NCBI GenBank assembly: GCA_017303635.1
Contig: JAFLCG010000008.1
Location: 62,001 to 126,000, forward strand
Direction of reading: 5' to 3'
DNA length: 64,000 nt
From: Anaerolineae bacterium
Lineage (GTDB): Bacteria; Chloroflexota; Anaerolineae; Aggregatilineales; Phototrophicaceae
A program made the translations under genes and the position numbers. Within the stretch, counting starts at the first letter, position 1. Every line of letters begins with the position of its first letter. Below are positions 16,454 to 24,909 of the stretch, one piece after another. The notes below the pieces were generated by a model. It was not told the DNA's origin, made no database searches, and saw only the letters and a program-made list of their open reading frames with translations.

Positions 16454-17533
16454 CTACGAAAAGAAGTTCCGGATAGCAACAGCAATCCGGTTCACCTGTT
16501 CAGCCGCCACTCCAGGCTGGAGTGGCAGGGTGATCACCTGACTCGCCAGTAAATCGGCCACCGGGGTTGGGTTGATGGGAAAGCCCGGGCAGAGGGCGAC
16601 CTGCATGGGCTGGAGCGACGGATACCAGCGCGCAGCCTCATGCACGCCTGCGTCCCATAAGTGATGGAGCAGATCATCCCGTATGTCCGGGTTAACCAGC
16701 AGCGGATAGGCCCAGAGAGTCGCCCCGGGTGGCCGTGGGAAGGTTTCGAGGGCTAATGCTTCGTCATAGTGAGCCGCCAGCGCCAGGCGGCGACGGCGAT
16801 CCGCCTCGATCGCCTTGAGTTTCTCTGGCAAACCAGGGCTGTCATCCGGTGGCAGGCGGAAACTCACCAGGTCGCCATAGAGGTCAAAAAGCGCAGGATA
16901 GAAGCCGCTCAGGCGCGCGTCACGGTCATCGTATTGATGCAGCGCCCAGTAGAGGGCCAGCCACTGATTGGTCAAGTCCACATGGCGGTCATCCCACTCC
17001 GGAAGTCCCGCCAGCCAGCGCGTCATACCTTCGGCCAGCGCTGCATCATCGGTCAGCACTGCCCCTCCCAGTTGCTGATCGATGATCTTGCCTTGACCGA
17101 AGCTGAAAATTGAGACATCGCCCCATGAACCGGCGGCTCGCCCGTCAACGGTCGCGCCGATGGCTAAAGCTGCGTCCTCGATCAGAAATACTCCATTGGC
17201 GTGGGCCCACTCCGAGATCGCCCGCATGGGGGCTGGTAAGCCATAGAGGTGGCAGGGAATCAGCGCATCGAGTGGTTGGTTGATCGACTCGATGGTCAGC
17301 ATACCCGTATTTGGATGCACATCCAGCAGCACCGGCTGATTGCCACTGCGGAGGATGGCCCAGAGCACGATATAGCAGGTATTGGCAGGGATGCCAACCC
17401 GCGCATCAACCAAGCCTTTGGCGCGCAGCGCCGCTTCAATACCGGTGGCTCCACGCCCGGTCAGCAGCGCGTGAGCGCGTCCAGTCTGGATACAAAGTAA
17501 GGCTGTGCTGGAGTAGCCCTCTACGGATTTCAC
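16454..17533 (-). CDS. DegT/DnrJ/EryC1-type aminotransferase family protein
   Basis: 359 residues of fold-type I PLP enzyme. Visible blocks are the G-A-T-G-I entry near residue 30, PCHLYGLPAPM (about 93-103), the PLP-contacting LIEDAALAIGA with D120, and the Schiff-base lysine K149 in SFGQGKIID. This lysine is the usual one of sugar aminotransferases, with GQGK in place of the commoner SFHxxK. These enzymes aminate keto-sugar nucleotides for lipopolysaccharide, glycan or antibiotic sugars. A glycan role would fit the glycosyltransferase 1.4 kb downstream. The gene is divergent from the CHASE4 kinase. Confidence 0.85.
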   Translation of the reverse strand: MKSVEGYSSTALLCIQTGRAHALLTGRGATGIEAALRAKGLVDARVGIPANTCYIVLWAILRSGNQPVLLDVHPNTGMLTIESINQPLDALIPCHLYGLPAPMRAISEWAHANGVFLIEDAALAIGATVDGRAAGSWGDVSIFSFGQGKIIDQQLGGAVLTDDAALAEGMTRWLAGLPEWDDRHVDLTNQWLALYWALHQYDDRDARLSGFYPALFDLYGDLVSFRLPPDDSPGLPEKLKAIEADRRRRLALAAHYDEALALETFPRPPGATLWAYPLLVNPDIRDDLLHHLWDAGVHEAARWYPSLQPMQVALCPGFPINPTPVADLLASQVITLPLQPGVAAEQVNRIAVAIRNFFS

Positions 17534-17649
17534 AATATATTCACTCTTTACGACGTTCAGATCGCTTATGATTGTAGGATGTCATTATTATATTTTACGT
17601 TTGTTGCGGTTGTACTTGGCTCGTGATGCCTCCCAGAGGATTGGTTTAG

Positions 17650-19620
17650 ATGTCCATATACCGGAAAACACTCATCCTGATAGGTGCCGCACTGATTGTG
17701 ATGGTCGGCCTGTTATATCTGAGTGCAAGCTTCATCCTATTGGACAGTTTCACCGCACTGGAGGCGCAGGATACCCGGTTAAACGTCGAGCGTGTTTTCA
17801 GCGCAATCGAGAATCGGGTAGAGAGTTTAGAGCTGGTCGCGCTCGGATGGTCAAAGTGGGATGATACCCGTGATTTTGTCCTGCAAACATCACCGGAATG
17901 GCACGAACGCTATATTGAGGCCAATCTCCAAGACAGCACTTTTGTAGATACCGGCTTTGATGTGGCTGTTTTTCTGAACACTGCTGGAGAAGTCATTTAT
18001 CAAAAGATGGTTGATCCTGAACTGGGTGAAGCTGTTCCTGTGCCGGAAAGCCTGGCACGTTATTTGGAAGCAGGTAGTACGCTCCTCAATCATCCAAGCT
18101 GGAACAGTGAGATTAATGGCTTCATCCTGCTGCCAGAAGGGCCGCTGATGGTGGTCTCTCTGCCCGTGTTAGACAACATTGGGCAAGGACCGGACATCTA
18201 TGGGACGATGATCTGGGGGCATTGGTTTACAGATACAGATATAGCTGAATTGGCCCAGGATACCCGGCTGAACCTGACCATGCCTCGCTATGATGATCCC
18301 AACCTGGGCGAAGAATTTATAGAGTTTAAAACTGATCCTAACCTTCAGGCTGGAACCTGGGTTCATACCCACACGCAAGATATGGTTGAAGGGTACGCGC
18401 TGATCCGGGATATTGTGGGTGAACCTGTGATGATCCTGCGCCTGGAAATGCCACGCCCTATTCTGCAGCAGGGTATTGCTACTTTTAACCTGCTGTTAGG
18501 GGCTATCGTGGTGATTGGCATCATCCTAAGCGCCCTGGTCTTGAGCGCGGTAGATCGCCTATTCCTGCGGCGTGTTCAGCGTTTGAGCGGTGTCGTCAAC
18601 CATGTTCGTACAACGGGCGACCTGAAGGCAGTTGTGGATACGCGCGGCAGCGATGAACTGAGCAATCTGGCGCGTGGTCTTCAAACCATGTGGCATGAGC
18701 TGGATAAATCCCGCCACTCGCTACAGGATGCCAACAACCTGCTGGAACAGCGGGTGGAAGAACGCACCGCTGAACTCCGTACAGCGAATAGCATGCTCCA
18801 GGATGAAATTCAGGAACGGGAACAGGTTCAGCGTGAGTTGGCAGTGGCACGGGACCAGGCGCTGGAGTCCCTGCACGCCAAAAATCAGATTTTGGCGAAT
18901 ATCAGCCACGATGCCCGAACCCCACTGACCCTGATTATGCTGCGCTGTGAGATGGCCCAGATTGGCATGTACGGTGAGATCAGCACGAAGGCGCGGACGG
19001 CTTTTGATGAGATCATGGATGGGGCCAAGCAGCTCATCAACTTCATGACGAATATGCTGACCGAAGCACAGTTGAGCCGGGGATCGGTCAAGTTCACGTC
19101 GGAAGCCTTCGACCCGGCAGCACTGGTCGAGGGGCTGACTAAGTCCATGGAACCACTGGCAAAACGGAAGGGGATCGAATTGCGCCTTGAGCGCCAGGCG
19201 GGCCTTCCCTCGAATTTGTTAGGGGATACTACCCGTTTGAAGCAGATCGTCACCAACTTAGTCGATAATGCTGTCAAGTTCACCAGCAAAGGTGAGGTGG
19301 TGGTAGCGGTCAGCCTGCAGGAAGCAGCCATGTGGATGATTGAAGTACGGGATACCGGCCCCGGCATTCCCGCGGATGCACTCAATCGAATTTTTGAAGC
19401 CTTCTGGCAGGTGGATGGCAGCGTTACCCGGGAATCCAATCGCGGTGTTGGACTGGGGTTATCCATCGTGCATCAGTTGGTCGACCGGATGGGCGGGAAG
19501 ATCCAGTTGGAAAGCGAAGTGGGCAAAGGGTCAACCTTCCGGGTTCTGCTACCAGCTATATTGCCAACCTCGGTTGCAGTCTCAGCCGATCATCCATTAC
19601 AATCCCCTGCTGCGGTGTGA
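17650..19620 (+). CDS. CHASE4-like membrane sensor histidine kinase
   Basis: The 656-residue protein has an N-terminal membrane helix (about 9-30) and an extracytoplasmic domain to about 275 with a CHASE4-like start (GWSKWDDTRDFV). A second helix (about 278-300) is followed by a HAMP domain, a coiled coil (LLEQRVEERTAELRTAN) and HisKA with H420 in NISHDARTP. The HATPase shows N box NLVDNAVKF, G1 DTGPGIP, an F box EAFWQVDG and G2 GVGLGLSIV. It should sense an external ligand and pass phosphate to a receiver, most likely the CheY-like protein that starts 21 bp downstream. Confidence 0.92.
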   Translation: MSIYRKTLILIGAALIVMVGLLYLSASFILLDSFTALEAQDTRLNVERVFSAIENRVESLELVALGWSKWDDTRDFVLQTSPEWHERYIEANLQDSTFVDTGFDVAVFLNTAGEVIYQKMVDPELGEAVPVPESLARYLEAGSTLLNHPSWNSEINGFILLPEGPLMVVSLPVLDNIGQGPDIYGTMIWGHWFTDTDIAELAQDTRLNLTMPRYDDPNLGEEFIEFKTDPNLQAGTWVHTHTQDMVEGYALIRDIVGEPVMILRLEMPRPILQQGIATFNLLLGAIVVIGIILSALVLSAVDRLFLRRVQRLSGVVNHVRTTGDLKAVVDTRGSDELSNLARGLQTMWHELDKSRHSLQDANNLLEQRVEERTAELRTANSMLQDEIQEREQVQRELAVARDQALESLHAKNQILANISHDARTPLTLIMLRCEMAQIGMYGEISTKARTAFDEIMDGAKQLINFMTNMLTEAQLSRGSVKFTSEAFDPAALVEGLTKSMEPLAKRKGIELRLERQAGLPSNLLGDTTRLKQIVTNLVDNAVKFTSKGEVVVAVSLQEAAMWMIEVRDTGPGIPADALNRIFEAFWQVDGSVTRESNRGVGLGLSIVHQLVDRMGGKIQLESEVGKGSTFRVLLPAILPTSVAVSADHPLQSPAAV

Positions 19621-19641
19621 TATCCAGAGAGCTTAAAACTG

Positions 19642-19998
19642 ATGAAAGTCCTGATTGTCGAAGATGATGAAAACCTGGGGCCGGTGGTGGATGAAATCCT
19701 CACCACAATTGGCTATAACACGGCCTGGGTGCGTGATGGTCAAGCGGCGATGACCTGGTTGGCGGAAGAAGTGCCGGACGCGGTCGTACTGGATATGCAC
19801 CTGCCATTCGTTTCAGGGATCACGATCCTGGATCATATCCGCACGGATGACCGGCTCAAGCGCACGCGGGTCCTGGCAGTCACGGCTGATAACCTGATCG
19901 CCCCAATGATTCAGGAGAAGGCTGATGCGACTTTCCTGAAGCCGTTCAGCGTGGTCGATTTTGTCGGCATGATGAATCGGTTGGCACCGCAGACCTAA
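19642..19998 (+). CDS. single-domain response regulator (CheY-like)
   Basis: 118 residues of receiver domain only, with the acidic pair in IVEDDENLG, phospho-acceptor D51 in VLDMHLPF, the Thr of LAVTADN and K99-type lysine in TFLKPF. No output domain is present, so it must act by contact with other proteins. It lies 21 bp behind the CHASE4 kinase in the same direction and is the evident partner. Confidence 0.94.
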   Translation: MKVLIVEDDENLGPVVDEILTTIGYNTAWVRDGQAAMTWLAEEVPDAVVLDMHLPFVSGITILDHIRTDDRLKRTRVLAVTADNLIAPMIQEKADATFLKPFSVVDFVGMMNRLAPQT

Positions 19999-20085
19999 CA
20001 TCTGCAAGCCGTAGGCGACCCGTAGGGTATCTTTCTCCTATAATGCAAGATGTAATGTTTTGCTTCAGGGGGAGTTCCCAATCTC

Positions 20086-21186
20086 ATGAGTCGCCTGTTT
20101 CGCCCATTCCTACTGGGTGTGTTATTCATCCTGCCATTGATGGCCTGTACTTTGACCACAACGGCTCCCGTGAGTGCGACACCAACCGCACCACCTGTTC
20201 AGATCGTCACGGCCACGCCGGGGCCAGCAACCGCAACCCCGACGGCTACCGTAACTCCATTACCGCCGACCCAACGCCCGGCGACCAGCATCCCGCTGTA
20301 TAACCTCCGCCAGCCGATCCCGGCACCTTCGTGTGGGGTTCAGCCGGTGGATGGCCCGGTGAATATCCGCAGCGGCCCTGGCACCAACTTCCCAGTCATC
20401 GGCATTTTGCCGCTGGCGAACTGGTCGCTGGCAAGCCGCCTGAACAGTGGCTGGTATCAGATCAGCGCTTTGAACACCCCGGTGAACGGTGGTTGGGTGG
20501 CCGCCAGCGTGACCACGCTCAATCAGCCTTGCCAGTGCAGCGCCAACAGTTGTACGGTCAGTCAACCACCGCCGCTCACGCCGATTCCGCCGCCGGTGAC
20601 GGCTCAACCCCCCTATGCCTGTTCGATGTCTGTGTTGACTATGAATGATATTGTCGGCACTTATGACCAGCCCAGCGTGAGTAGTAACCCGGGCCTGACG
20701 CTGATGCTGGGTAGCTGGGTGGACGTGGTCGGCCGCACAGCCGACGGTTGGTACGCTTTTGATTACTACGGGGGCCGGGCGCCACTTTCGGGCATCTTCC
20801 GGCTGGATTACGTGCAGACATCCGCACGGATCACCCTGGTCGGCGCGGCTTGTGGCACCCTGAAAACCCTCGATTTGAGTTATCCGGCACCGGCAGCGTG
20901 CAGCGTCACGCCCCAGAACGTCAGCAGCATTCCGGTTTACGGTTCGCCGACGTTCGACATTGGCCCGGTGGGTAACCTGAACAGTGGTGCGGAATTGATC
21001 GCTATCGGACAGACCGCAGCAGGCGTCGGTGGAGCAGCAAACGGCTGGTATGCCGTGGAAATGAATCCACCCCCGGCTAATCAGGTGGGGATCTACGGCC
21101 TGCGCTGGGTGCCAATTGACGGCAACGTGACCTTGGTTGGTAACTGCGGCATCGCCGGTTTGCCCACGCTCAACGTCGAGTATTGA
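20086..21186 (+). CDS. SH3-like domain lipoprotein
   Basis: 366 residues with a lipoprotein signal (LPLMAC, Cys21) and a Thr/Pro/Ala linker to about 80. Three repeated blocks of about 90 residues follow, each opening with a Cys. The first (GPVNIRSGPGTNFPVIGIL...GWYQI...GGWV) is a bacterial SH3 domain, and the others keep GWYAF/GWYAVE and a closing G-x-C. Each block carries two to three cysteines that could form disulphides. SH3b domains usually bind cell-wall peptides or other surface ligands. It probably sits on the outer face of the membrane. No operon partner: the MFS gene is convergent. Confidence 0.85.
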   Translation: MSRLFRPFLLGVLFILPLMACTLTTTAPVSATPTAPPVQIVTATPGPATATPTATVTPLPPTQRPATSIPLYNLRQPIPAPSCGVQPVDGPVNIRSGPGTNFPVIGILPLANWSLASRLNSGWYQISALNTPVNGGWVAASVTTLNQPCQCSANSCTVSQPPPLTPIPPPVTAQPPYACSMSVLTMNDIVGTYDQPSVSSNPGLTLMLGSWVDVVGRTADGWYAFDYYGGRAPLSGIFRLDYVQTSARITLVGAACGTLKTLDLSYPAPAACSVTPQNVSSIPVYGSPTFDIGPVGNLNSGAELIAIGQTAAGVGGAANGWYAVEMNPPPANQVGIYGLRWVPIDGNVTLVGNCGIAGLPTLNVEY

Positions 21187-21203
21187 TTTGTGGCAAGTCT
21201 GAT

Positions 21204-21234
21204 ATGGGTCAGTTTAGCGCACTAACTGACCCAT
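21204..21234. terminator. bidirectional hairpin between SH3 lipoprotein and MFS genes
   Basis: ATGGGTCAGTT pairs with AACTGACCCAT over a 9-nt loop; the stem overlaps the TAA stop of the minus-strand MFS gene. It separates two convergent genes. Confidence 0.7.
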
Positions 21235-22446
21235 CTTCCGCAAGTCGGGGGCGAAACGCGCGACCAGACCGACGACGATGATCGAGGCAATACCGCCGCT
21301 CACCACTGCCCAGACAGGTCCCAGGAGGGCGGCGGCCACGCCGGATTGAAAGCTGCCCATCTCGTTGGAGATGCCGATGAAAATCCAGTTGACGGCCCCA
21401 ACGCGACCGCGCATCTCATCCGGGACGGTGGTCATGAAGAGCGTGGAGCGCACTACGACGCTGATATTATCCAGCGCGCCGGTTAAGGCCAGCATCAGGA
21501 GCGACAGCCAGAAATTGGTGGAGATTCCAAAGATGATGGTCGCGACGCCAAAGCCCGCGACCGCCAGTAACAGAACCCAGCCTGAACGGGGGATTGGTCC
21601 CAACCGGGCGAGGGTGAGCGCCATGACAAGTGCCCCAATCGAAGGAGCGGTTCGCATCAGGCCGAGGCCGGTGGCGTCAACCTTCAAAATGTCGGTGGCA
21701 TAGATGGGCAGCAGGGCGACGGCGCTGCCGAACAAGACCGCGAACATATCCAGCGTGATGGCACCCAGCAGGATCTGTTTACCACGCAGGAAACGCAAGC
21801 CAGTTTCCAGGGACTTCAAGGGCGGTTCGGCGGTTTCACCGTAGTCGACCTGCCGGGTTTTGAGCAGCATCAGCGTGACGATCAGCACCATACCGGCCAG
21901 AGCATTGACCACATAGACCATGGTGGCGTTGGTAGCTGCGATAATCAAACCGCCGACCGCGGGGCCGCTGATGGCCGACACCTGCCAGACGATGCTGCTC
22001 CAGGTGGCAGCATTGCCATAGTAAGCCGGTTCGACAGTCTGCGGGGTCAAGGCCCCTTCCGCCGGATTATTGAAGGCGCGGGCGGTGCCGATGACGGCTA
22101 GCAAGGCGAAGATCATCCACAGGGGGCCGGAAGCGCTGGAGACGAGCGCTAACCCGACCGAACAGGCGACCAGAACCGCCTGTGAAATGCCCGTTACCCA
22201 ACGGCGGTTATAACGATCCGCCACATAACCACCGGGCAGCGCCAGCAGGATGACCGGGACGACCTGAACCAACCCGACCACGCCCAGCAGGAACGGGTCA
22301 CGGGTACGCTGATAGAGTTCCCAACCGATGGCGACCGTGACCATCATCTCGCCCAATTGGGCGATAAACCGCCCGACGATGAGCAAACGAAAGTCTCGAA
22401 AACGGAGCGCGGCGAAGGTATCCCGGCGTGGAGCGGCGTCGGTCAT
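21214..22446 (-). CDS. MFS transporter, probable exporter
   Basis: The start is the ATG at 22446 (MTDAAPRRD); the frame upstream to 22614 runs through a hairpin repeat and encodes Cys-rich nonsense. The 410 residues have about twelve membrane helices in two halves. The first begins ALRFRDFRLLIVGRFIAQLG and carries the motif-A-like GYVADRYNRRWV between helices 2 and 3. The arrangement matches the EntS/MefA-like exporter branch of the major facilitator superfamily, which expels small molecules such as siderophores or macrolides with proton exchange. The substrate is not readable. Confidence 0.9.
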   Translation of the reverse strand: MTDAAPRRDTFAALRFRDFRLLIVGRFIAQLGEMMVTVAIGWELYQRTRDPFLLGVVGLVQVVPVILLALPGGYVADRYNRRWVTGISQAVLVACSVGLALVSSASGPLWMIFALLAVIGTARAFNNPAEGALTPQTVEPAYYGNAATWSSIVWQVSAISGPAVGGLIIAATNATMVYVVNALAGMVLIVTLMLLKTRQVDYGETAEPPLKSLETGLRFLRGKQILLGAITLDMFAVLFGSAVALLPIYATDILKVDATGLGLMRTAPSIGALVMALTLARLGPIPRSGWVLLLAVAGFGVATIIFGISTNFWLSLLMLALTGALDNISVVVRSTLFMTTVPDEMRGRVGAVNWIFIGISNEMGSFQSGVAAALLGPVWAVVSGGIASIIVVGLVARFAPDLRKMGQLVR

Positions 22447-22486
22447 GGGTGTGGTCAATCCTATACTTGCAATCGTGATACTGTAG

Positions 22487-22506
22487 GGACGAGGTACGCC
22501 TCGTCC
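22487..22506. repeat. GTAGG-flanked hairpin repeat
   Basis: GGACGAGG and CCTCGTCC are perfect 8-bp arms around TACG, preceded by TGTAG. Similar GTAGG-flanked palindromes occur at 7265 and 23428. It lies between the divergent MFS and metallo-hydrolase genes. Confidence 0.5.
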
Positions 22507-22661
22507 GCACAGTGTAGCCCGACTACACCGGGGGTGTATAGTACCGGGCAGTTTCTCATGACACGCCGAGGGTGGCACTCGTGTATACTGGAGGGAACAG
22601 GCGGTGCTCCTCACTTATCTCAGACCGCCTGCGGTTATCCGGTCATACACAGGGCAGGCGC

Positions 22662-23417
22662 ATGGCGCGCATCATCATTCTGGGGTCTTCGGCAGCAGTT
22701 TCCGATGCCACTCACGATTACACGCATCTGGTACTGGAAGGCCCACACGGGCCGATCCTGATCGACTGCGGCAGCAATCCACTGGGCAAGTTCCCCCGCT
22801 TTGGCATTGACGGTGCCGATCTGCGGGATGTCATCCTCACCCACTTCCACCCCGACCATGTCAGCGGTGTACCGAACATGCTGATGCAGATGTGGCTGCT
22901 AGGGCGGCAGGCTCCGCTGCGCTTTTACGGCCTGCATCACTGCATGAACCGCATCGAGGACATGATGGTGGGCTTTTCCTGGCAGGAATGGCCGAATTTC
23001 TTCCCAGTGACGTTTCACCGGGTGAGTGAGCGGCACCGTGCTCCCGTCATGGAAAACGAGGACTTCATCATCACGGCCTGGCCGGTGCAGCACTTCATCC
23101 CCACGATTGGGCTGCGGATTGTGAACAAGGCCAACGGGAAGGTATTCGCTTTCACCTGCGATACCCAGCCTTGCCCGGCGGTGAATGAACTGGCGGCAGG
23201 GGCTGATATTCTGCTGCATGAGGCGGCGGGCAAGAGCTTTGGGCACAGCAGCGCCGAGCAGGCCGGGGAAACGGCCAGCCAGGTCGCTGCCAAGTCGTTG
23301 TACCTGATTCACTACTGGGTGTGGAAAACGGATACGTCCCCCCTGGTTAGTCAAGCTGAGGCGACCTACAGCGGCCCGGTGACGATGTGCCAGGATTTCG
23401 ACGAGATCGAGTTTTGA
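22662..23417 (+). CDS. MBL-fold metallo-hydrolase
   Basis: The ATG at 22662 (MARIIILGSS) gives 251 residues. An upstream in-frame start at 22572 lies in repeat DNA and is not used. The metal-binding HxHxDH motif is H61, H63, D65 and H66 (THFHPDHVSG); a further Asp (CDTQP) and His residues (LHEAAGKSFGHSS) complete the pattern of RNase Z/ElaC-like beta-lactamase-fold hydrolases. These enzymes cleave phosphodiester or ester bonds with two zinc ions. Similarity to RNase Z is in fold only; the exosite arm is not visible, so the substrate is open. It is convergent with the FAD oxidoreductase. Confidence 0.9.
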   Translation: MARIIILGSSAAVSDATHDYTHLVLEGPHGPILIDCGSNPLGKFPRFGIDGADLRDVILTHFHPDHVSGVPNMLMQMWLLGRQAPLRFYGLHHCMNRIEDMMVGFSWQEWPNFFPVTFHRVSERHRAPVMENEDFIITAWPVQHFIPTIGLRIVNKANGKVFAFTCDTQPCPAVNELAAGADILLHEAAGKSFGHSSAEQAGETASQVAAKSLYLIHYWVWKTDTSPLVSQAEATYSGPVTMCQDFDEIEF

Positions 23418-23427
23418 CGAAGCATGT

Positions 23428-23454
23428 TAGGGTAGATTCGCCGGATCTACCCTA
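23428..23454. terminator. hairpin between convergent genes
   Basis: TAGGGTAGAT and ATCTACCCTA pair perfectly (10 bp) around a 7-nt loop in the 51-bp gap between the metallo-hydrolase and the FAD oxidoreductase. No T tract. Confidence 0.6.
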
Positions 23455-23468
23455 CGAACATTGAATCC

Positions 23469-24743
23469 TCATTCCCCGCTGAGACCGCCCGCATCATATT
23501 CGACATAGGGCGCGTGGTAATCGAAGGCCGTGAAGGATTCATCCGGCAGCGGCTGACCCAACACCCGGGACGCCAGAATCTCCCCGCCTGCCGGTGCCGA
23601 CATGATCCCATGACCAACATGAGCAATCGAGAGAAATAAACCGGCGATATCCGGGTGTTTATCAATGATGGCGCGCTGGCTTTCGTAAGGCTGGCGGGTG
23701 CCATCGGGCAGGGTGCGGTAAGCATTGGTGCGGTAGACGTAGTAACCTGCCCGGTGCCAGAGTCCGCGCAGGTAGCGAGGGTCGGCAAATCCTTCGCCCG
23801 GTTGATACCCGAACTGCCGCGCCATGAGGGCTAACGTCACCGAGGGGAAACGTGGGTCTTTGAAGGTGTCGGCGGACGCCAAGACTGACGTCCCTACATC
23901 CTCTGTATTGACTGTCTTCATCCGATATTCCCAACCGAAGACGGCACCAGACTGGGCTTCGGGGCGGACGTGCGGGAACGGCGGCGCACTGATGACGCAG
24001 GGTGAGTCCTCGGTAAAGCCAGGGTGTCGCCAGGCGGTGGTGAAGCTCTGGCGGGGGTGGGCAACCAGCGGCAGCTCGACACCCGCAGTCCGGGCAACAG
24101 CCATAGAACCGGCTCCTGCAGCGATGACGACCGCCGGGGCGTGAATGCTCCCCTGGCTGGTTTGTACCCCAGTGATGCGGTCACCTTCGCGTATCAGGCG
24201 TACCTCTTCGACCCCGTAGACGAAGGTGGTGGAGCGGGTGGCCCGCGCCAGTTGATAAACCAGCGCATTGGAATCCAACCAACCGGCCTGCGGATCATAC
24301 TTGGCCGCGCGGACGCGGTCTTTTAGCCAGGGGTGACGCGCTCCGATTTCGTCGGTTTCGAGATATTCGACGTGGCTGAGCCCTGTCTGGTGATGGTGCT
24401 CGACTTCGGCCTTCAGGCGGTTAGCCCCACGATCCGTAAAGGCCAACCAGAGATAGCCCTGCTGCTTCAGTCCCAGGGCGGCGCGGCCATTTTCCCCGAA
24501 GTACTGATCGCCATTCAGGAAAATTTCCCGGCTGCGGGACATCAGGCGGTGCAGGGCCGGGGCAGCCCAGCAGGTGCGGTAGTTCTCCAACGAGGCGAGT
24601 GACGCCCCGGAGGCTAACTGCGGTCCGCGTTCCAGCAGGACGAGGCGCAATCCCGGCGCGGCTTGTTCCAGCGCCCAGGCAGCGGCGGCACCGGCTGGCC
24701 CGCCTCCAATCAGAATCACATCAGCGGTAGTTGGAAGAGTCAT
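23469..24743 (-). CDS. FAD-dependent oxidoreductase, DAO (glycine/sarcosine oxidase-like) family
   Basis: 424 residues. The N-terminal dinucleotide fold is VILIGGGPAGAAAAWAL, followed by LVLLERG with the ribose-binding acid. A second FAD contact is VVIAAGAGS around residue 210. The C-terminal GHGIMSAPAGGEILA is typical of DAO enzymes, which oxidise secondary or primary amines of amino acids. The fold and length match sarcosine, glycine or D-amino-acid dehydrogenase relatives. The substrate is not predictable from sequence. It stands alone, divergent from the GH44 gene. Confidence 0.88.
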   Translation of the reverse strand: MTLPTTADVILIGGGPAGAAAAWALEQAAPGLRLVLLERGPQLASGASLASLENYRTCWAAPALHRLMSRSREIFLNGDQYFGENGRAALGLKQQGYLWLAFTDRGANRLKAEVEHHHQTGLSHVEYLETDEIGARHPWLKDRVRAAKYDPQAGWLDSNALVYQLARATRSTTFVYGVEEVRLIREGDRITGVQTSQGSIHAPAVVIAAGAGSMAVARTAGVELPLVAHPRQSFTTAWRHPGFTEDSPCVISAPPFPHVRPEAQSGAVFGWEYRMKTVNTEDVGTSVLASADTFKDPRFPSVTLALMARQFGYQPGEGFADPRYLRGLWHRAGYYVYRTNAYRTLPDGTRQPYESQRAIIDKHPDIAGLFLSIAHVGHGIMSAPAGGEILASRVLGQPLPDESFTAFDYHAPYVEYDAGGLSGE

Positions 24744-24909
24744 AGATCTAGGTGAGGTGAGCGCGGATCAATGCGTAGAGTGTAACACAGGGAGCCGGAA
24801 CGGTGCCGGATTGGTTTGAGAGGGTTGTGAGCAGCGTACTATCGTAAGTGGTCTGCCGTCCTGCGTATGATCGAAGGGCAAAATCGCACAAACGCAAGGC
24901 GATCCACTC

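Noticed and set aside
22447..22614. N-terminal extension of the MFS gene
   Set aside because: The extension encodes Cys-rich sequence across a hairpin repeat; the ATG at 22446 begins the recognisable family start.
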